Positions 21,032-33,205 of a stretch of 64,000 nt of DNA are shown here, piece after piece (position 1 is the first letter of the stretch; the number at the start of each line of letters is the position of its first letter). Source of the DNA: Leishmania mexicana MHOM/GT/2001/U1103 (Eukaryota; Euglenozoa; Kinetoplastea; Trypanosomatida; Trypanosomatidae); contig NC_018324.1 of the NCBI RefSeq assembly GCF_000234665.1, positions 2,348,444-2,412,443 of the forward strand. Reading direction: 5' to 3'. Below the pieces are notes generated by a model. The model was not told the origin of the DNA. It made no database searches and saw nothing but the letters and a program-made list of their open reading frames with translations. The translations under genes were made by a program, and so were the position numbers.

Positions 21032-21850
21032 GGTGTCGCTGAGGGGTGGGGGCGAAGGTCCACGTGCGAGTGGGCTTTGTGCGTGAGGTTGCCAAGCGCT
21101 TGCGCACGGGCGCCGGCGAGGGAATCTGACGTCGAAAAAAAAAAACGGAGAAAGCGCGGAGAAGCGCTGCATGGCCGTGAAACGCGGCACAGGGGGCGCG
21201 CAGCGCCTCGATGGGCGTTAGGGGTGCTCTTTGTGGAACAGCATTGAGCACGCGCACACCTTTGCGAACGCGCGGGGGTAAGTGCAGTGTTGAATGGAGA
21301 GGTGGGGGAGAGCAACAGCGTGTCGAGTGTGCGGAAGAGGTTCTTTGCGGAAGGACGAGCGACCACAATCAGTGTGCCTTCGATGAAGAACAGGCGCCGT
21401 CTTGTGCGATGCAGCTGGCGTGATTGATGGGGAGAGGCACGTCGCAGTTGGGGCTGTATATCAACTTTTTTGTTTTTTTCTTTTGTTGCGCACGTTGATG
21501 CGACTCCCTTGCGAGATGTGTATACGAAATATATATTTATATATAATACTTCATGGTAGGGAGAAGGTTCGCGGACGCTGGCGAGGTGGCGGCAGGCACG
21601 ATCCATTGCCCACGTATCGCGCGTATAGGAAAGAGTGCTTGCGTATAACCCCACGCAACGCCCCTCTATATATCAAGCATCCGAGGTCACTGTGGAGGAC
21701 AAGGATGGGAGTAGTGTCGCAAAGGTGTCCACCAAGAGTGCAGACCGGTAAACTCGCGTCAGGCTTGACCGGTACTCTCTACAATCCGACCCTACCACCT
21801 TCCTCTCTCACCACTGAGCACACAGACACACACAAACACCCGCAACCAGG
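21032..21850. other. Intergenic region between the M32 pseudogene and DnaJ
   Basis: No supported gene. Includes an AT-rich patch at 21524-21548 (TATATA-type), unusual in this G+C-rich setting, and a T-rich run near 21465-21485. Confidence 0.45.
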
Positions 21851-22888
21851 CTAGAAGGTACACTTCTCAATCAAACGTTTTGTGTCTTCGGTCAGCGAGT
21901 CGGGAAAGTCAACTGCGATGGTGACGTACAGGTCGCCGTTGCGGTTCATCTTGCGGTCAGGCAACCCGGATCCCGACACGCGCAGCTTGCGACCACTTTT
22001 GCTGACGCCATTAAGAGGCAGGGAGATCGTCTGCCCGTCAATGCCCTTTACGAACACGGTACTGCCGAGCAGAGCCTGCTTGAGGTTGATGTGCAAGGTC
22101 GTGTGAAGGTTCGCGTCACGTCGCTCAAACCGTGGGTGTGGCCGCTCGTCCAAGATAAAGACCATGTCGGCGAGTACATTTGGCGGGTAACCCTCAACTT
22201 GCCCGCCCTCGCGCTCAAAGCGGATCTTCGTGCCCTTTTTGTACCCCGGCAGCACCTTCACCTCAAACATTTTCTTCTCCGGCCCCGATGGCATGTTGCG
22301 CGACACGTTGAACTTCTTTGTGCAGCCAGTGTAGATTTCCTCCAGCGTGCAAGCGAACGTGTACTCCATCGGCGGCACGTCGCACATCGGAGACGACTGT
22401 GGGGTGCCAAAGCTCGACGCGAATCCCTCCGGGCCGCCGAAGCCGCGGAAAACGCGATGGAGCCCCGGGCCACCGCCGCCAAAGGCCTCTCCCCCGGCGA
22501 ACGGGTCCGACGTGCCGAAGAACTGATTAAAAATCTTGAAGGCGTCTGTGCTGGAGAACTGGTACGTGGCGCCGCGGGCGCCGCCTGGCATACCACCCGG
22601 CATGCCGCCAAAGTGCATGCCTGCGCCGCCCATACCGGAGCCACCGTCCTCCGGTATTCCACCCTTCAAGCCCTCCTCGCCATAGAGGTCGTAGATCTTT
22701 TTCTTCTTCTCGTCGCTGAGCACGTCATACGCTTCGCTCACTTCTTTGAACTTGCGCTCGGCCTTTTCACGGTTGTCAGTGTTCTTGTCGGGGTGATACT
22801 TGAGAGCGAGCTGGTGGTACGCTTTCTTGATCTCATTCGGCGTGGCGTTGCGGCTGACGCCAAGCACCTTGTAGTAATCGACGCCCAT
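21851..22888 (-). CDS. Type II (DNAJB-like) HSP40 co-chaperone
   Basis: The frame opens upstream at GTG (22960), but the first ATG at 22886-22888 starts directly at the J domain: [27 protein letters not shown] with the HPD triad at residues 32-34, then [20 protein letters not shown] Gly/Phe/Met-rich linker (about 80-165) follows, with repeats of GGMPGGM type. The two beta-sandwich substrate-binding domains (about 175-345) come next, with [32 protein letters not shown] and FVLDERPH-like wording. The CxxCxGxG zinc-finger repeats of type I DnaJ proteins are absent, hence type II. Length 345 residues is normal for a cytosolic Sis1/DNAJB1 relative. It would stimulate Hsp70 ATPase activity and deliver clients. 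Confidence 0.92.
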   Translation of the reverse strand: MGVDYYKVLGVSRNATPNEIKKAYHQLALKYHPDKNTDNREKAERKFKEVSEAYDVLSDEKKKKIYDLYGEEGLKGGIPEDGGSGMGGAGMHFGGMPGGMPGGARGATYQFSSTDAFKIFNQFFGTSDPFAGGEAFGGGGPGLHRVFRGFGGPEGFASSFGTPQSSPMCDVPPMEYTFACTLEEIYTGCTKKFNVSRNMPSGPEKKMFEVKVLPGYKKGTKIRFEREGGQVEGYPPNVLADMVFILDERPHPRFERRDANLHTTLHINLKQALLGSTVFVKGIDGQTISLPLNGVSKSGRKLRVSGSGLPDRKMNRNGDLYVTIAVDFPDSLTEDTKRLIEKCTF

Positions 22889-22964
22889 TGCCTCTATATA
22901 CCCTGTGCACCCCGGTCCTTTCTGAGCCACGTCCAACGACCTTAAGCAGTCTACACGCACACGC

Positions 22965-22984
22965 CTGGAAACAAAAAAAAGAGC
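22965..22984 (-). promoter_or_regulatory. Candidate spliced-leader acceptor for DnaJ
   Basis: Minus-strand GCTCTTTTTTTTGTTTCCAG with the AG at 22965-22966, about 76 bases before the ATG. It lies upstream of the GTG of the longer frame as well, so it does not separate the two starts; ATG usage does. Confidence 0.55.
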
Positions 22985-25900
22985 GGGCGTCGATCAAACG
23001 TGTGTGTGTGTGTCCCTGCGTGGGGGGAAGGGGGAGTCCTTGGTACTGCTGCGCCCGTGTGCGGCAATGACGTTGAACTGTCACTTCGGTCTGCCACAAA
23101 GCTTCCGTTGATGAGAGGGAGGCGGATGCTGCAGCGCGTGCGGTATTGGCGCTGCCTGATGCAGTCCCTTTTTTGGTGTTGCCTTCCGTCCTATCGCCTC
23201 TATCGCTGAGGTGGTGGGCTAACACTCGCACGATTCGTTGTAAGGCGTCTGTCGGCGTGGATGTGTTCGCTGCGGCAACACCTTCGCTCCAGGAAAAACT
23301 GGTATCACACGCCACACGGCAACTCTCGCGCACGCCTCAGTACAGAGAGCAGAATGCCAAGAGAACGAGTAGCTGGGCAGTGCGGGAGCTTGCTTCGCGG
23401 CGAAACGCGCATGCAAGCTCCGGCAAGAAAGGAAACTGCGTGCGATACGAAAGTAGCCGCAGTGAGCAAGCAGTCAAGGCGGTGCAGGCACCCGGACGCA
23501 AGGCCAGACTGAAAACAGGCGGCCTCGGAACAGGAAAGGGCTTCTACTCGCAAATAAAAGACAAAATACGAGCTATTGAACAGAACAGCGCAAGAAGGGA
23601 TGGTATAAAGATAGAGGAAACAAATATATATATATATATGATGCAATATGCACGTATGCTGCACGCGCGTTTGTATGTCTGGACGGAGGGACTGGAGCGG
23701 CAGCAGTGGCGACGAAGACAGAATCTCGCCGATTCGTTCTTGCTGATGCTACACTGTGGATAATTTGGTTGTGCGACTTTTTTTCGATTTTTTTGTCGGC
23801 GTGTATGTGCGTCGAGAAGTCTGTAAAAAAGTGTTGCGCTTGACGGTTTGTCCTTTTCGTTGGCACAGACAAGAAAATGTGTCGTGATCCTGCAGAGAGC
23901 CGTCACGCATCACGCGTGAGCGCGCACGTGTAGGGGAGGGGGTGGGGGTTGCGCAAAGGGCTCACAAACCCGATAGGCACATACGCACCCCGTCGCGGTT
24001 GAGGGAAAAGAAAACAAAAACGTGTGGAACAGAAGAGAGACGAGAAGTGGCAGTGTGTGGAGAGAGGAGTGATGATAGTGACCTTCTATCGAGGCTCTGG
24101 ACTGAGAGGGATGTGACGACATAGGTAGCATGAAAGCGTGCAGACGATACGAAAGAGAGAGAATGGAGGCGGCGAAGAGCTCGCGCCGGTTCCTTTGGTA
24201 TGGGCACCGTGTTTCAACGCGGGAGAAAAGGGAGGCGTCACCCGCCCTGTCCCCCTGTCACCGCTGCGCACCCCCTCCGCCCTTTCTCTTGTCTCGTTCC
24301 GTCGCGCGCACCGTATCCACGCTGCAGAGACTACAGTGCCACCGTGACCCCCTCTCAAAAGTGTCCCTTCCCTCTGTCGTGGAGTGCTCGCCTCCTCCGT
24401 TTCGCACATCGGGTGATGTGCCGGCGATAGAGCACGCTTAGGCGCATTGGGTGGCGTGCACCATCCCCACCACCGCCATCATGGCCCACGCGCTTGTAGG
24501 CGCACGGGGCACCAAGCACGCATTTCCACGTCACATCAAGTCGGCACGGGGTGGTACTTTATTGACCGTGTGTGGTTCTGGGTGGTATCGCGCACACCAT
24601 TGCAGCGGCACTGGCATCCCCACAGTCCAATGAAGACGTTACGAGACGAAAAAGGCGCAGGTAAGATACAAAGAAAAACAAACAAACATCACCAGGAGAA
24701 CACAAACACGGGACGTGGCAGCAAGGCGAATGGGCAAACGGCGGGAAGCGAAGAGGACAACTCCGAAGCCGTCCCGGAATGCAACCTGGGCAGATGGAGA
24801 ACGGTGGTGGGGAGAGACCCACAAGAGCATTAGCACAAACCAGCGCGCCTCTTTGCTGATCAGGGGAAAGGGTAAAAGAGGGTTCGGAGAAGTGAAAAGA
24901 GCGTGAAGAGAGAAGTTCGGACTCGAGCATGTGTCTCTCTCAGTCTGCGTATGCTGCGTGCTGTTTAACGCCTTGTGCACGTGCGATCCTTCTCTCCTTC
25001 CTCCCCCCGCTCTTCTCAGTCCCTCTCTGCTGTGTTCCTATTACTCTCCGCTTCCTCCTCTTGTACTTCTTCGTGTTTCCGGCTGCCCTTAGCTGTCACC
25101 GGCAAAGGAAAGCGTTCCGTTGACGGGTGTAGCGAGCAGGAGAGTGTGTTGAGGAGGACGAGGAGACAATGAGCGCACGTCCGGCTCTCTCGTGTAGGGC
25201 AGACACACACAAATAAAAAAAAGAAAAACGACAAAACACGAGAAGGGAGCCGAGTGACACATTGGCAGCGAGGGAAGGAGGAGGGCAACGAAAACGTTGA
25301 AGAGCAACACGAAGAGGAGCAGTGTTGCTCTTCCTCTCGCCGACCCATGTTCGTCGCGTGCCTGAGGTTGGGGGGAGCAAGAGCAGTTCGAAAGAAGGAC
25401 ACAAAGACGGGAGGCATAAGGAGAAAATGCCAGTCACACGAAACGCCACAGGGAGCAAAAAACAAAACAAGAGAAAGAACGGTAACGCGTTGCCGGCAGT
25501 ACTGCTGTTCGGGGCATCTTGAGTGAGGTTATCTTCAATGCGCTGCGCTTTTCTGTTGTTGTTTGCTTGATCGCCCTCGTTTCACGAATGTTCCCGCACC
25601 CTTCTTCCTTTTTCTTTTCTGTACGCTTCATTGTTCAGACCCACGACTGTATGTGCCAGCGGGAAAGTATGGGTGTTGAAGTGGGCATCTGCGAAGGGGC
25701 CTCCACGCCTTTCTTTTCGGCTTCTTCGCATGCTCCTCTCCACCTCACAAGAGACCCAGCTCGTGAATCTCTGTGTGTGTGTTTGTGTATGTGTGGTCGA
25801 TTGGTACCCCTCTTCAAAGCTTCCCTTATCATTGTTTTCTACAGTGTCCTCCTGCTTGCTAGGCGTACGAGGAGGTCTCTGTAGTTTCTTCATGCGATAC

Positions 25901-26503
25901 CTGATATTGTTCATCGATACTTCTGCCACAGTTGTTTGATGTCTCTCTCCCTTCTTGCTGTTTGGGCTGTATGAGAAAATGGTATATCCGCCTGCGTGAC
26001 GCGCTCTTCCGTCGTTCTTGCCCCCTGGTGGTAGATACACAACCCAAGAGAAGGAAGGGGCAGAGCAACGGGGGTGGGGTGGAGGGGGGAGAGACCTGAG
26101 TGCTGACTATATGCACAGGGGTATAGAGCTACTCCACATCTACGTTTTGAGTACTTTCCACGCTGTTCACTCCTGCCTCCGTAATAGCAATTGAGCACCA
26201 ACATCCAAGGAAACAAAAGGAAAACAAGGGACGGCAGAATAAAGAACGTGTGGGTCTCCCTCCGTGGCTCAAGCGGAATCGAAACCCCAAGACGAAAAAT
26301 AGACGAAGAAGTCTACTTCACCGTGCAGACGAGGCGGAAGGGAAGAGGAGGGGGCTCATCAACAGAGAGAAAGAGAGAGAGAGCGAAAACGAAGAAGCAG
26401 GGGGAAAAACAAAGGAAAAGAATGAGACGTTGCAAGAGACGAGCGCACACGCACACGCACACACATACAGAAAAGTGAAACGAAACAAGCGCAACTATGC
26501 ATA

Positions 26504-26540
26504 CGCGTGTGGGTGTGTGGGTGTGTGGGTGTGTGTTGTT
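26504..26540. repeat. GTGTGTGG minisatellite-like tract
   Basis: About four to five tandem GTGTGTGG-type units in GTGTGGGTGTGTGGGTGTGT. Simple sequence, no coding meaning. Confidence 0.85.
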
Positions 26541-28590
26541 ATATGTGTGCTGTGCAAAGCAGACGTCTCTCGTGCGAGCAAGAAAAAAAAAAGAAACCGC
26601 AATGGGGAGAGAAAGAAAAGGCGCGCTCGTGGCAGTGAAGCGTTCGAGTTGCGCTCAACGAGACGCATAATAAGGCAGCGGTGCTTTTACTTTTTTTTTC
26701 GGGAGGGGGAGGGGTTACCGCGCGCCTTCTCTCTATGGAGGTTTCATTCTCGAATATGTTCTTCTTTATTTGATGTATTAAAGTTGTTTGCGTGAAATAT
26801 AGATAATCCTACAGGTCGATTTCTTTCGTTTTTCGTGTTTCTCTGTCCCTCTTGCCATCCCTTTCTTTCTGCACTGCCTGTCCCTTGCCCCAGCGCTGTC
26901 GCCTTTCTTGTGGAGCGCTGCGATGGTAGGTTTCTTGCCTCCGCCATGTCTACAAGTCCCAGCCTCGCCCCATCGCGCCGAGACTTCACTGCTTCGTGCA
27001 GAAGAAGCAGCAGCACGTCATTCGGCGAGCAGACGAGCATGCAGAGGAGGCGCAGAGAGAGAAAAAGAAAACAAGAGAGAGGCAGAGTTGTCGCCTCATC
27101 ACGACATGTGGAAGAGGAGTGGGGCAGGAGACAAAGCGGCTCCTTCGTCACACCGTCGAAGACATGCACCAGCACCTGCATTTTTGCATCAGTGCAAAAG
27201 CCATTAGAAAAAAAGGTGGGTAACAAAACGAAGGAGTGCTCGAAGGCAGCAGCGACGCATCGACACATATAGATGCACCGAAGAGCCATCTCTACCACCC
27301 CCTAAGCGACAAACAAAGCAGAAAAGGAAGGGGGAAAATGTGGCGCATGTGTGTGTGTGGTGGTGGTGTAGTGTAGAGTAGGTGTAGTGAGGGGGAGGGT
27401 TGAGGGAAGAAGAATTGACGGGAGAGGGAAGAGAGAAAGCACTGGGGCAACACAGAGAAGTAAAGGGAAAGAAGGAGAGCGAGAGAGAGACACGGCCAAA
27501 AACAACACCACGGAGAGAAAAAGAAAAAAACGACAGAGATGAAGCACGTAACGGAGTGTCTGTGTGCATCAGGTAGAGAGATACAGAAGAGGAACTACAT
27601 AAGCATCGACAGCAGCAATCAAAAACGGCAAACATGTGTGGAGGAAGTAGAAAAACACAAGGCGGAAAGTAGTAAACTGGAGGGGGGCACGAACCAGCAA
27701 AAACAACAAAAAGCACGTTGCACACGTGGGGAGCACTGGCGCTGAATCTTTCCTTTTCTTTTTTTCCGCATTGTTTCACTTACGCTCGTGGAACAGAAGG
27801 GTAAACGAGTGATCACTACAAACGAGCTGAGTGACACTCATAGAAAGATTGGTAACATTAAAAAAAAGAGACAGACCACGAAAGCACACAGACAAGCAGG
27901 TGTTCCGCCGCTCCTCTGGAACGGAAGGATGTGCGTTTTTTTTTGATGAGAAGCAAACAACAAGTGGCGGTTATGATAATGAAACCCTTTCCTATGAGGC
28001 GGCGTGATGTGCATGCGTTTCTTTTTTTGCCGTTGTTTTGGTTGTGACGTTGGTGTTTCTTTCGGGTCTTTGGGGTCACCTTCCGTGGATGCGAAAGAGA
28101 AAAGGAGAGTGCATCGCCTCGACATGATGAATGCGCCGGGGAGGAGCTGCAATTTGTGTACCGCTGGAGTGACAGAGATTATTTAGTTGACCAAGGAGAG
28201 GTGGTCTTCGGCAAAGCAGCTTCCCTGAAGAAACAGGATAGACACGCTAGGATGTGGGCGGCTTTTTTCTCATTCCTTTGCCTTTTGGCCTTGCAGACTG
28301 CGCAAAACAAATCGCGTGCGGCGCAGTCTCCTCCCTCTCCGAACGCCTTCTTCGGAGCCCAAGCACAACCGCACATAGAGAGAGTGAGACAAAGATACGA
28401 GGAAGTGGTCCTGCAAAACACGTGCGCGTAAAAGCAAAGGGATGGGTAGAAAAAACCATGCGTCCTCGTACGAATTCGTCCCACAAAATGAAGCGAGGCG
28501 AGGGAGACACGAGAAGTGAGAATACAAAGAAGATAGAGAGAAGACAGCGGGGAGCTCTCACGTATGCCACCAATACGAGTGTCCCATCCA

Positions 28591-28685
28591 CACATGCACA
28601 CACACACACACCACCCAACCCTTTTTCCCTCTACACACACACACATACACACATATGTACATCTAATATAACACACACACGCACA
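28591..28685. repeat. CA-rich microsatellite cluster
   Basis: Several interrupted CA runs (CACACACACACACC, ACACACACACACATACAC, ACACACACACGCACA) within about 95 bases. Confidence 0.85.
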
Positions 28686-29634
28686 AGACAGCCATAAGAA
28701 AAAAAAACGTTTTGTTTCTTCACGAAAATGAAAGCAACGAAACAAAAAAAACACACAAAAAATGGCATCGTCCGGTATCGAACTACTGTCGCTAAGACAC
28801 GCGTCCTCCTTCATTTCATCCCAACGGAGAGGTTATGGAAAAAAGAAATGGCAGCATATCCCATTCGTTCGCTGAGAACGGAGCGCAGACGAGGGAACGC
28901 CCCCTCAAGTCGTCGGAGTAATCAAGCCACGCATGCGCCTCGGTGAAACAAAAAAAAGTCGATCGTCCTGACCCGCACTCGGGTACCAAGCACTGAACAT
29001 GTGAATTGCAAGAGTGGGCCGCCTACATGCGCACACATATGGAAGAAACAGGATGGGGGGTGCTCATGAACGAGCAGAGAGCACGATGATGCCGTGAACA
29101 AGAAACACACAAACACAATAAAGAAAAAAGACATAAGCAGGGGAGTTTTTTTGTTTTGCCTTGTGCAACCTCATACAAGTACATTTCGATTCACGGTACG
29201 CAGAGCAGGCGCCACACTGAGGCATGGTAGTTAGCGGGACACAATCTAACCCCCTCCCTCAGTGCTGGACATTCGCTCATTCGTTGCTGCTTCCATATGT
29301 CCGCCCGGCACACGCACCCTTACAAGGAAACCGGTGTGTCGCCCAAGCTGAGTACGATCCCTGCACACACGACAACACCTTCGATAGGCATAAGCCGCGA
29401 ACAAAAAGACCGGCAAAAGGAACATGAAACTAGAACAATAACGTTAGCTTCGTCGGTTATGGTAACACATGCAGCACAGATTGACATGACGACGTCAACA
29501 TCAACGAAAAAGGCGAAAGCCAACGGCGTGAAAAGAGCAGCAACAAAAAGAAGCGAACATACAGCGCGAAAACTCGCGATGCTGCCAATGCAGTCGAAAC
29601 AGCATAAGAGCGGCGTATAATCGTGGAATATTAC

Positions 29635-31335
29635 CTACATTTCTTTCTTCCCGACGAATTCCCCGCTCAGCTCCCTCTTGCCGCCCGCCGGGGTCGCCGG
29701 CCTCTTCTTGCCATCGCGCTTCTCGTCCCACGGGTGCAGGAAGAAGACCTGGATGATGAAGCAGATCATGCCCACGCAACCGAAGAAGATGAAGGCAACG
29801 GCCTGGCCCTTGTCCTGGTTGCCCGACAGGCCGCCAGAGATGTGCTCGGTCGCGATCGGGTAGCACACGTTGATGACCAGGTTGAATAAAAACTGGGTCA
29901 CCTGCGTGAGCGACGCACCGCGGGGGCGGAACGACAGCGGGAACATGTCCTGCGTCAGCACGTAGTAGCACGGGCCCACACACACCTCGAAGCCGAGAAT
30001 GAACAGCAGGATGCCAGTGATGGCCACGCCGTTCTTCACCTCCGTCTTCTTGCTGACACCAGGGTACACGGGAATACCGCACATGAACAGGCACATGCTC
30101 GACGTGAAGAGCGAGCCGAAGAGGAACAGCTGGCGCATCGTGAACACGTACGAGAGCGGGATCGACGCAAGCGTCGTCACGAAGTTCCACAGCATCACAA
30201 CGAAGTTGCCGACCAGCGGCGCCAGGCCAAGACTGCCCATGATCGTCGGCGCGTAGTTCATCACAGCGTTGATGCCAGTCAGCTGCAGCGTGCCAGCCAT
30301 CACCGCACCCATCAGCAGGCGCGGGACCATTTCGACGTAGCTGTACTCGTTCGGGTCCAGCTCGATCCCGCCCTCCTCATCGTCGCCGCCGAACTTCGCC
30401 CGAGATTCGCTCATCACAATCCCAAGCAGGATCGTCAGCAGGCTGAACAGGGTCGAGAACGCGCACAGGCCCTGCATGCGCGCCATCACCATCTGGTCCT
30501 TGTTGCGGTCAAAATACGTGCTCTGGCCAAGTGCAAGACCAACCGCCGCCGCAATGAAGATGCCCAGCGTCGTGAACACCTGGAACATCACACCAATCGT
30601 GCGCTTCCACTTCGGGTGCGCGTTCTGGTCAGTGTACACAGGACACGCAACACCGATCACGCCCACGAACAGGCCGATCACGAAGCGGCCGACAACCAGC
30701 ACCCAAAACTCGTTCTCGCCGGTCGACACATGGTACATCACGGACGACACAACACCCACGAGACCAACGAGCAGAAACGAGAGCCTCGCGCCGATCGTCG
30801 ACGCAAGCGGGCCAGCAAACACGGACCCGATCAAGCAGCCGGCAATCATCGAGCCGGCGAAGATACCGCTTTCCGACGACGAGTAGCCCGACGGATTCTG
30901 GCACTCCTCCGCGCTGTAGGACCACCTGCACCGCGAGTCTGCCTCGCACTGGGCAATCGCACCCGGCATTTCCGCAACACTCGAGTAGGTGTACGTTCTG
31001 CGGCACGTGATCTCGGGCCAGCCACAGTAGCTGGTGCCAGTCGCGTTCGCAAACCACTGGCAGTCGGCGTTCGGCGCCGTCGTGCAGCCTCTCTCGCTGC
31101 GGAAGTTCGCGCAGTTCGTGCTGTAGCCAAACAGCGTTGAGTACACGCCGACAAAGCCGATCGAGTAGCCGTTCAGACACCCACCAATGGCCTGCACCAT
31201 CGCCACACGGACATTTGACATGGAAAAAAATGGAGGCGAGTCATCCTCGTCCCCGAGCTTGTTTGCATCAGGGCGTGCCGGCTCCTCGGACAACCAGTTC
31301 GAGCTCTGCACGTTCGCCTCCAACTTGTCGCTCAT
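29635..31335 (-). CDS. GT3: Hexose transporter of the GT array, downstream member (GT3 by order)
   Basis: 566 residues from a true ATG (31333-31335). A major facilitator sugar porter: twelve predicted membrane segments, first one QAIGGCLNGYSIGFVGVY, then the large Cys-rich outer loop between helices 1 and 2 typical of kinetoplastid hexose carriers (NCANFRSERGCTTAPNADCQ, CGWPEITC, CRWSYSAEEC), GRFVIGLFVG, and QLTGINAVMNYAP in helix 7. It differs from the next gene in residues about 9-46, in scattered core sites (TGENEFWV, APTIMG, SLTQVTQFLFNLV) and in the C-terminus (SGEFVGKKEM). Leishmania GT2 and GT3 carry glucose and other hexoses, and ribose uptake has been reported, at the cell surface. 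The GT3 label rests on position only. 1.2 kb upstream is duplicated at GT2. Confidence 0.93.
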   Translation of the reverse strand: MSDKLEANVQSSNWLSEEPARPDANKLGDEDDSPPFFSMSNVRVAMVQAIGGCLNGYSIGFVGVYSTLFGYSTNCANFRSERGCTTAPNADCQWFANATGTSYCGWPEITCRRTYTYSSVAEMPGAIAQCEADSRCRWSYSAEECQNPSGYSSSESGIFAGSMIAGCLIGSVFAGPLASTIGARLSFLLVGLVGVVSSVMYHVSTGENEFWVLVVGRFVIGLFVGVIGVACPVYTDQNAHPKWKRTIGVMFQVFTTLGIFIAAAVGLALGQSTYFDRNKDQMVMARMQGLCAFSTLFSLLTILLGIVMSESRAKFGGDDEEGGIELDPNEYSYVEMVPRLLMGAVMAGTLQLTGINAVMNYAPTIMGSLGLAPLVGNFVVMLWNFVTTLASIPLSYVFTMRQLFLFGSLFTSSMCLFMCGIPVYPGVSKKTEVKNGVAITGILLFILGFEVCVGPCYYVLTQDMFPLSFRPRGASLTQVTQFLFNLVINVCYPIATEHISGGLSGNQDKGQAVAFIFFGCVGMICFIIQVFFLHPWDEKRDGKKRPATPAGGKRELSGEFVGKKEM

Positions 31336-32556
31336 GGTTGCTGACAGTGCCCTCAGTGGGTTGGTTGCACGAAAGAAAGGATAGCGGTCAGCAGAAACAG
31401 CGTCGGCAGTGGGGTATCGGCAGCAAAGGGACGTGAGAGCTTGAAAAGTAGGTGTGTCGCTTTGCCTTGCTTGCGGAGAGATCTACAGTGCAGTGAAAGT
31501 GTTACTGCACACGTGTAGGGGTGGGGGACAGAGAACAGTGGAGGCACATGAGGGAGACAGAGGAAGGACGCGCGGGCGGAGTGAGCCAGCACACGCACAG
31601 GGATGCACAGGTGCACACAACGCTACACCGCAACATCTCCATCACGCCGTCCTAAACGGCAACGCGGAGACGGCGCCACGCCGGCTGGTCGGCGCAGCGC
31701 TCCGCGCACACTCACGCAAGAGGAGCAGTGGTGTGTGTCTGCTATTCACAGCTACTTCAAACACTCAGCCAAGTCCAGGAACAGTTAGCAAGAGAGGCGA
31801 TGTGCCTTTCCGCGGCCCCGCACCCATCCAGGTGGTGCGGTGACAGCGGCCGCTAAAGGAGAAAGAGAGCAAGACAGAAACGAGACAACAAAAGCGCTCC
31901 ACTAGCTCTACTCACATGTGCAAAAGGAGACGAGGTCAGCGACACGCGCTGCGGTTCTTCAGAGGCACATCACGCTGGCCGTCCCGTCTTCGCTTGCGCG
32001 CGCCGTGAGGCTTGCGCAGCCCGCCGGAGAGGACGGCGAGAGGAGCGAGCAGAGAGAGGAGCATGCGTCCACATTTGCTTTTGGTCGAGTGAAACAGAGA
32101 AGCCTCTAACCATCTTCTCCGCTCACACTCTTTTCCCGCGCCGCGTCAGGGCACACCAGCGTCTGCGCGCAGACGAGACGGCCGTCTCCAACAGGCATCG
32201 CCCCCGTCCGCACGCGCCGCACCCCTGCGCACGCAATACAAATGAAAAAAAGAGAAGGTACCGCTTTTCATCTTTTGGATACTGCCGTCCCTTGCGCTTG
32301 CCGCGCGCCACACCGCCCGCTCATCCCGCGTCCCACGTCCTCCACACCACCAGCACCGGCAGCAGGCAACACAGCGCAGGAACCGTGCTCCCGCTCGCGC
32401 AAAAGACGAAGCCGTCTGAACAAGCGCGCCTGGGGGGGGGGGAGGAGAGGACCCGGGGGACAACACCCACAACACGAGTCGGACACTGTTCGACGAGCGC
32501 ACGCGCAACACGCGCATGGCCGCACGCAGAGGGAAAACGAGGCACGTCACAATGAG
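31317..32556. repeat. Duplicated upstream region of hexose transporters, unit at GT3
   Basis: Matches 34891-36131 at an offset of 3574 almost base for base, apart from a G-run near 32430 (longer here) that shifts the offset slightly. It spans the first codons (MSDKLEAN), the 5' UTR and the upstream intergenic DNA. Identity stops after CAATGAGACC. This gives GT2 and GT3 shared RNA-processing signals. Confidence 0.9.
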
Positions 32557-33020
32557 ACCAGACAACACACATATATCGATGGATACAAAGAGAGAAAAGA
32601 AGGACTGAGGACAGGGGGAAAGGGGGAGGGGGGTAGGGAGGGAGGGGGGATGTTACATAAGAGAGAGGAAAAGAAGGAAAAAAAAACTCCAAACGTTTTC
32701 GTTTTCTATAAAACAGTACTGTGGGACAAAACGCGTGAAAAGAAACACGTACAAGGCTGCGGCGCATGACCAACCACCTGGCGGGTGCAACCTCGTAAGG
32801 CAAGTATAGAAACGTAAGGGCAAGGGATGTACTACAGGAAAGCGCAAAAGTACCCGATCCTAGCAGCTCCACGCCCCCTCCCAACTCGCCCACGCTGCGC
32901 CCCAACTTGCTGCTGCTGTCGACATCCGACATGCAGGCAGCAGCGCGGCACAGAAGCACATGACTAGGTGTCCATCATGACAACCACAGCAGTTCATAAT
33001 ATTCCGACCAGCGCGCACGT
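32557..33020. other. Intergenic DNA between the GT3 upstream repeat and the shared GT2/GT1 3' flank
   Basis: About 460 bases present between GT2 and GT3. Its counterpart between GT1 and GT2 is replaced or hidden by DIRE copy 2 and the gap. Contains an A/G-rich tract (32600-32690). No gene. Confidence 0.5.
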
Positions 33021-33205
33021 CTCCTCAAAACAACGCAAATGAGAAGTGCGTTGGCGCGGCGCGGGGCGCCCCGAAAGCGCGATCAAAGTCAGCGGAGTCG
33101 AAGCCGTCGCCGCACGCACACGCACGTCTAGTCACGGACACAAGACCCTGGATGGAGGCGAGAAAATAAGGCGAGAAGACCAGTGCAGCGTCTTCCTAAT
33201 TCTGC
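33021..33205. repeat. Shared 3' flank of GT2 (same as 39001-39185)
   Basis: Matches the sequence right after the N gap at an offset of 5980, continuing into the coding sequences, so GT1 and GT2 share at least 185 bases of 3' flank. GT3 has a different 3' flank, a plausible basis for different mRNA stability. Confidence 0.9.

Larger units (their letters stand above)
22889..29634. other. Very long gene-poor region between DnaJ and the hexose-transporter array
   Basis: About 6.7 kb with no gene I can support on either strand. It holds the DnaJ 5' UTR, presumably the GT3 3' UTR, an (AT)n run at 23622-23639, TG repeats near 26500-26540 and 28600-28680, and long A/G-rich or T/C-rich tracts. The longest frames (23146-23763 plus, 205 codons; 26744-27298 minus; 28179-28814 minus) are low-complexity or lack any family feature. 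The block 24240-24620 is more balanced in composition and could be a third, diverged SIDER, but I could not align it securely. Confidence 0.5.

Noticed and set aside
23146..23763. 205-codon plus-strand frame upstream of DnaJ
   Set aside because: Opposite to the transcription unit, low-complexity, ends in an AT microsatellite, and has no recognisable domain.
28760..28850. A GTTCGATACC stretch on the minus strand followed by T-runs, like a tRNA T-loop and Pol III terminator
   Set aside because: The supposed T-stem and acceptor arms do not pair, and no A box is found at a suitable distance.
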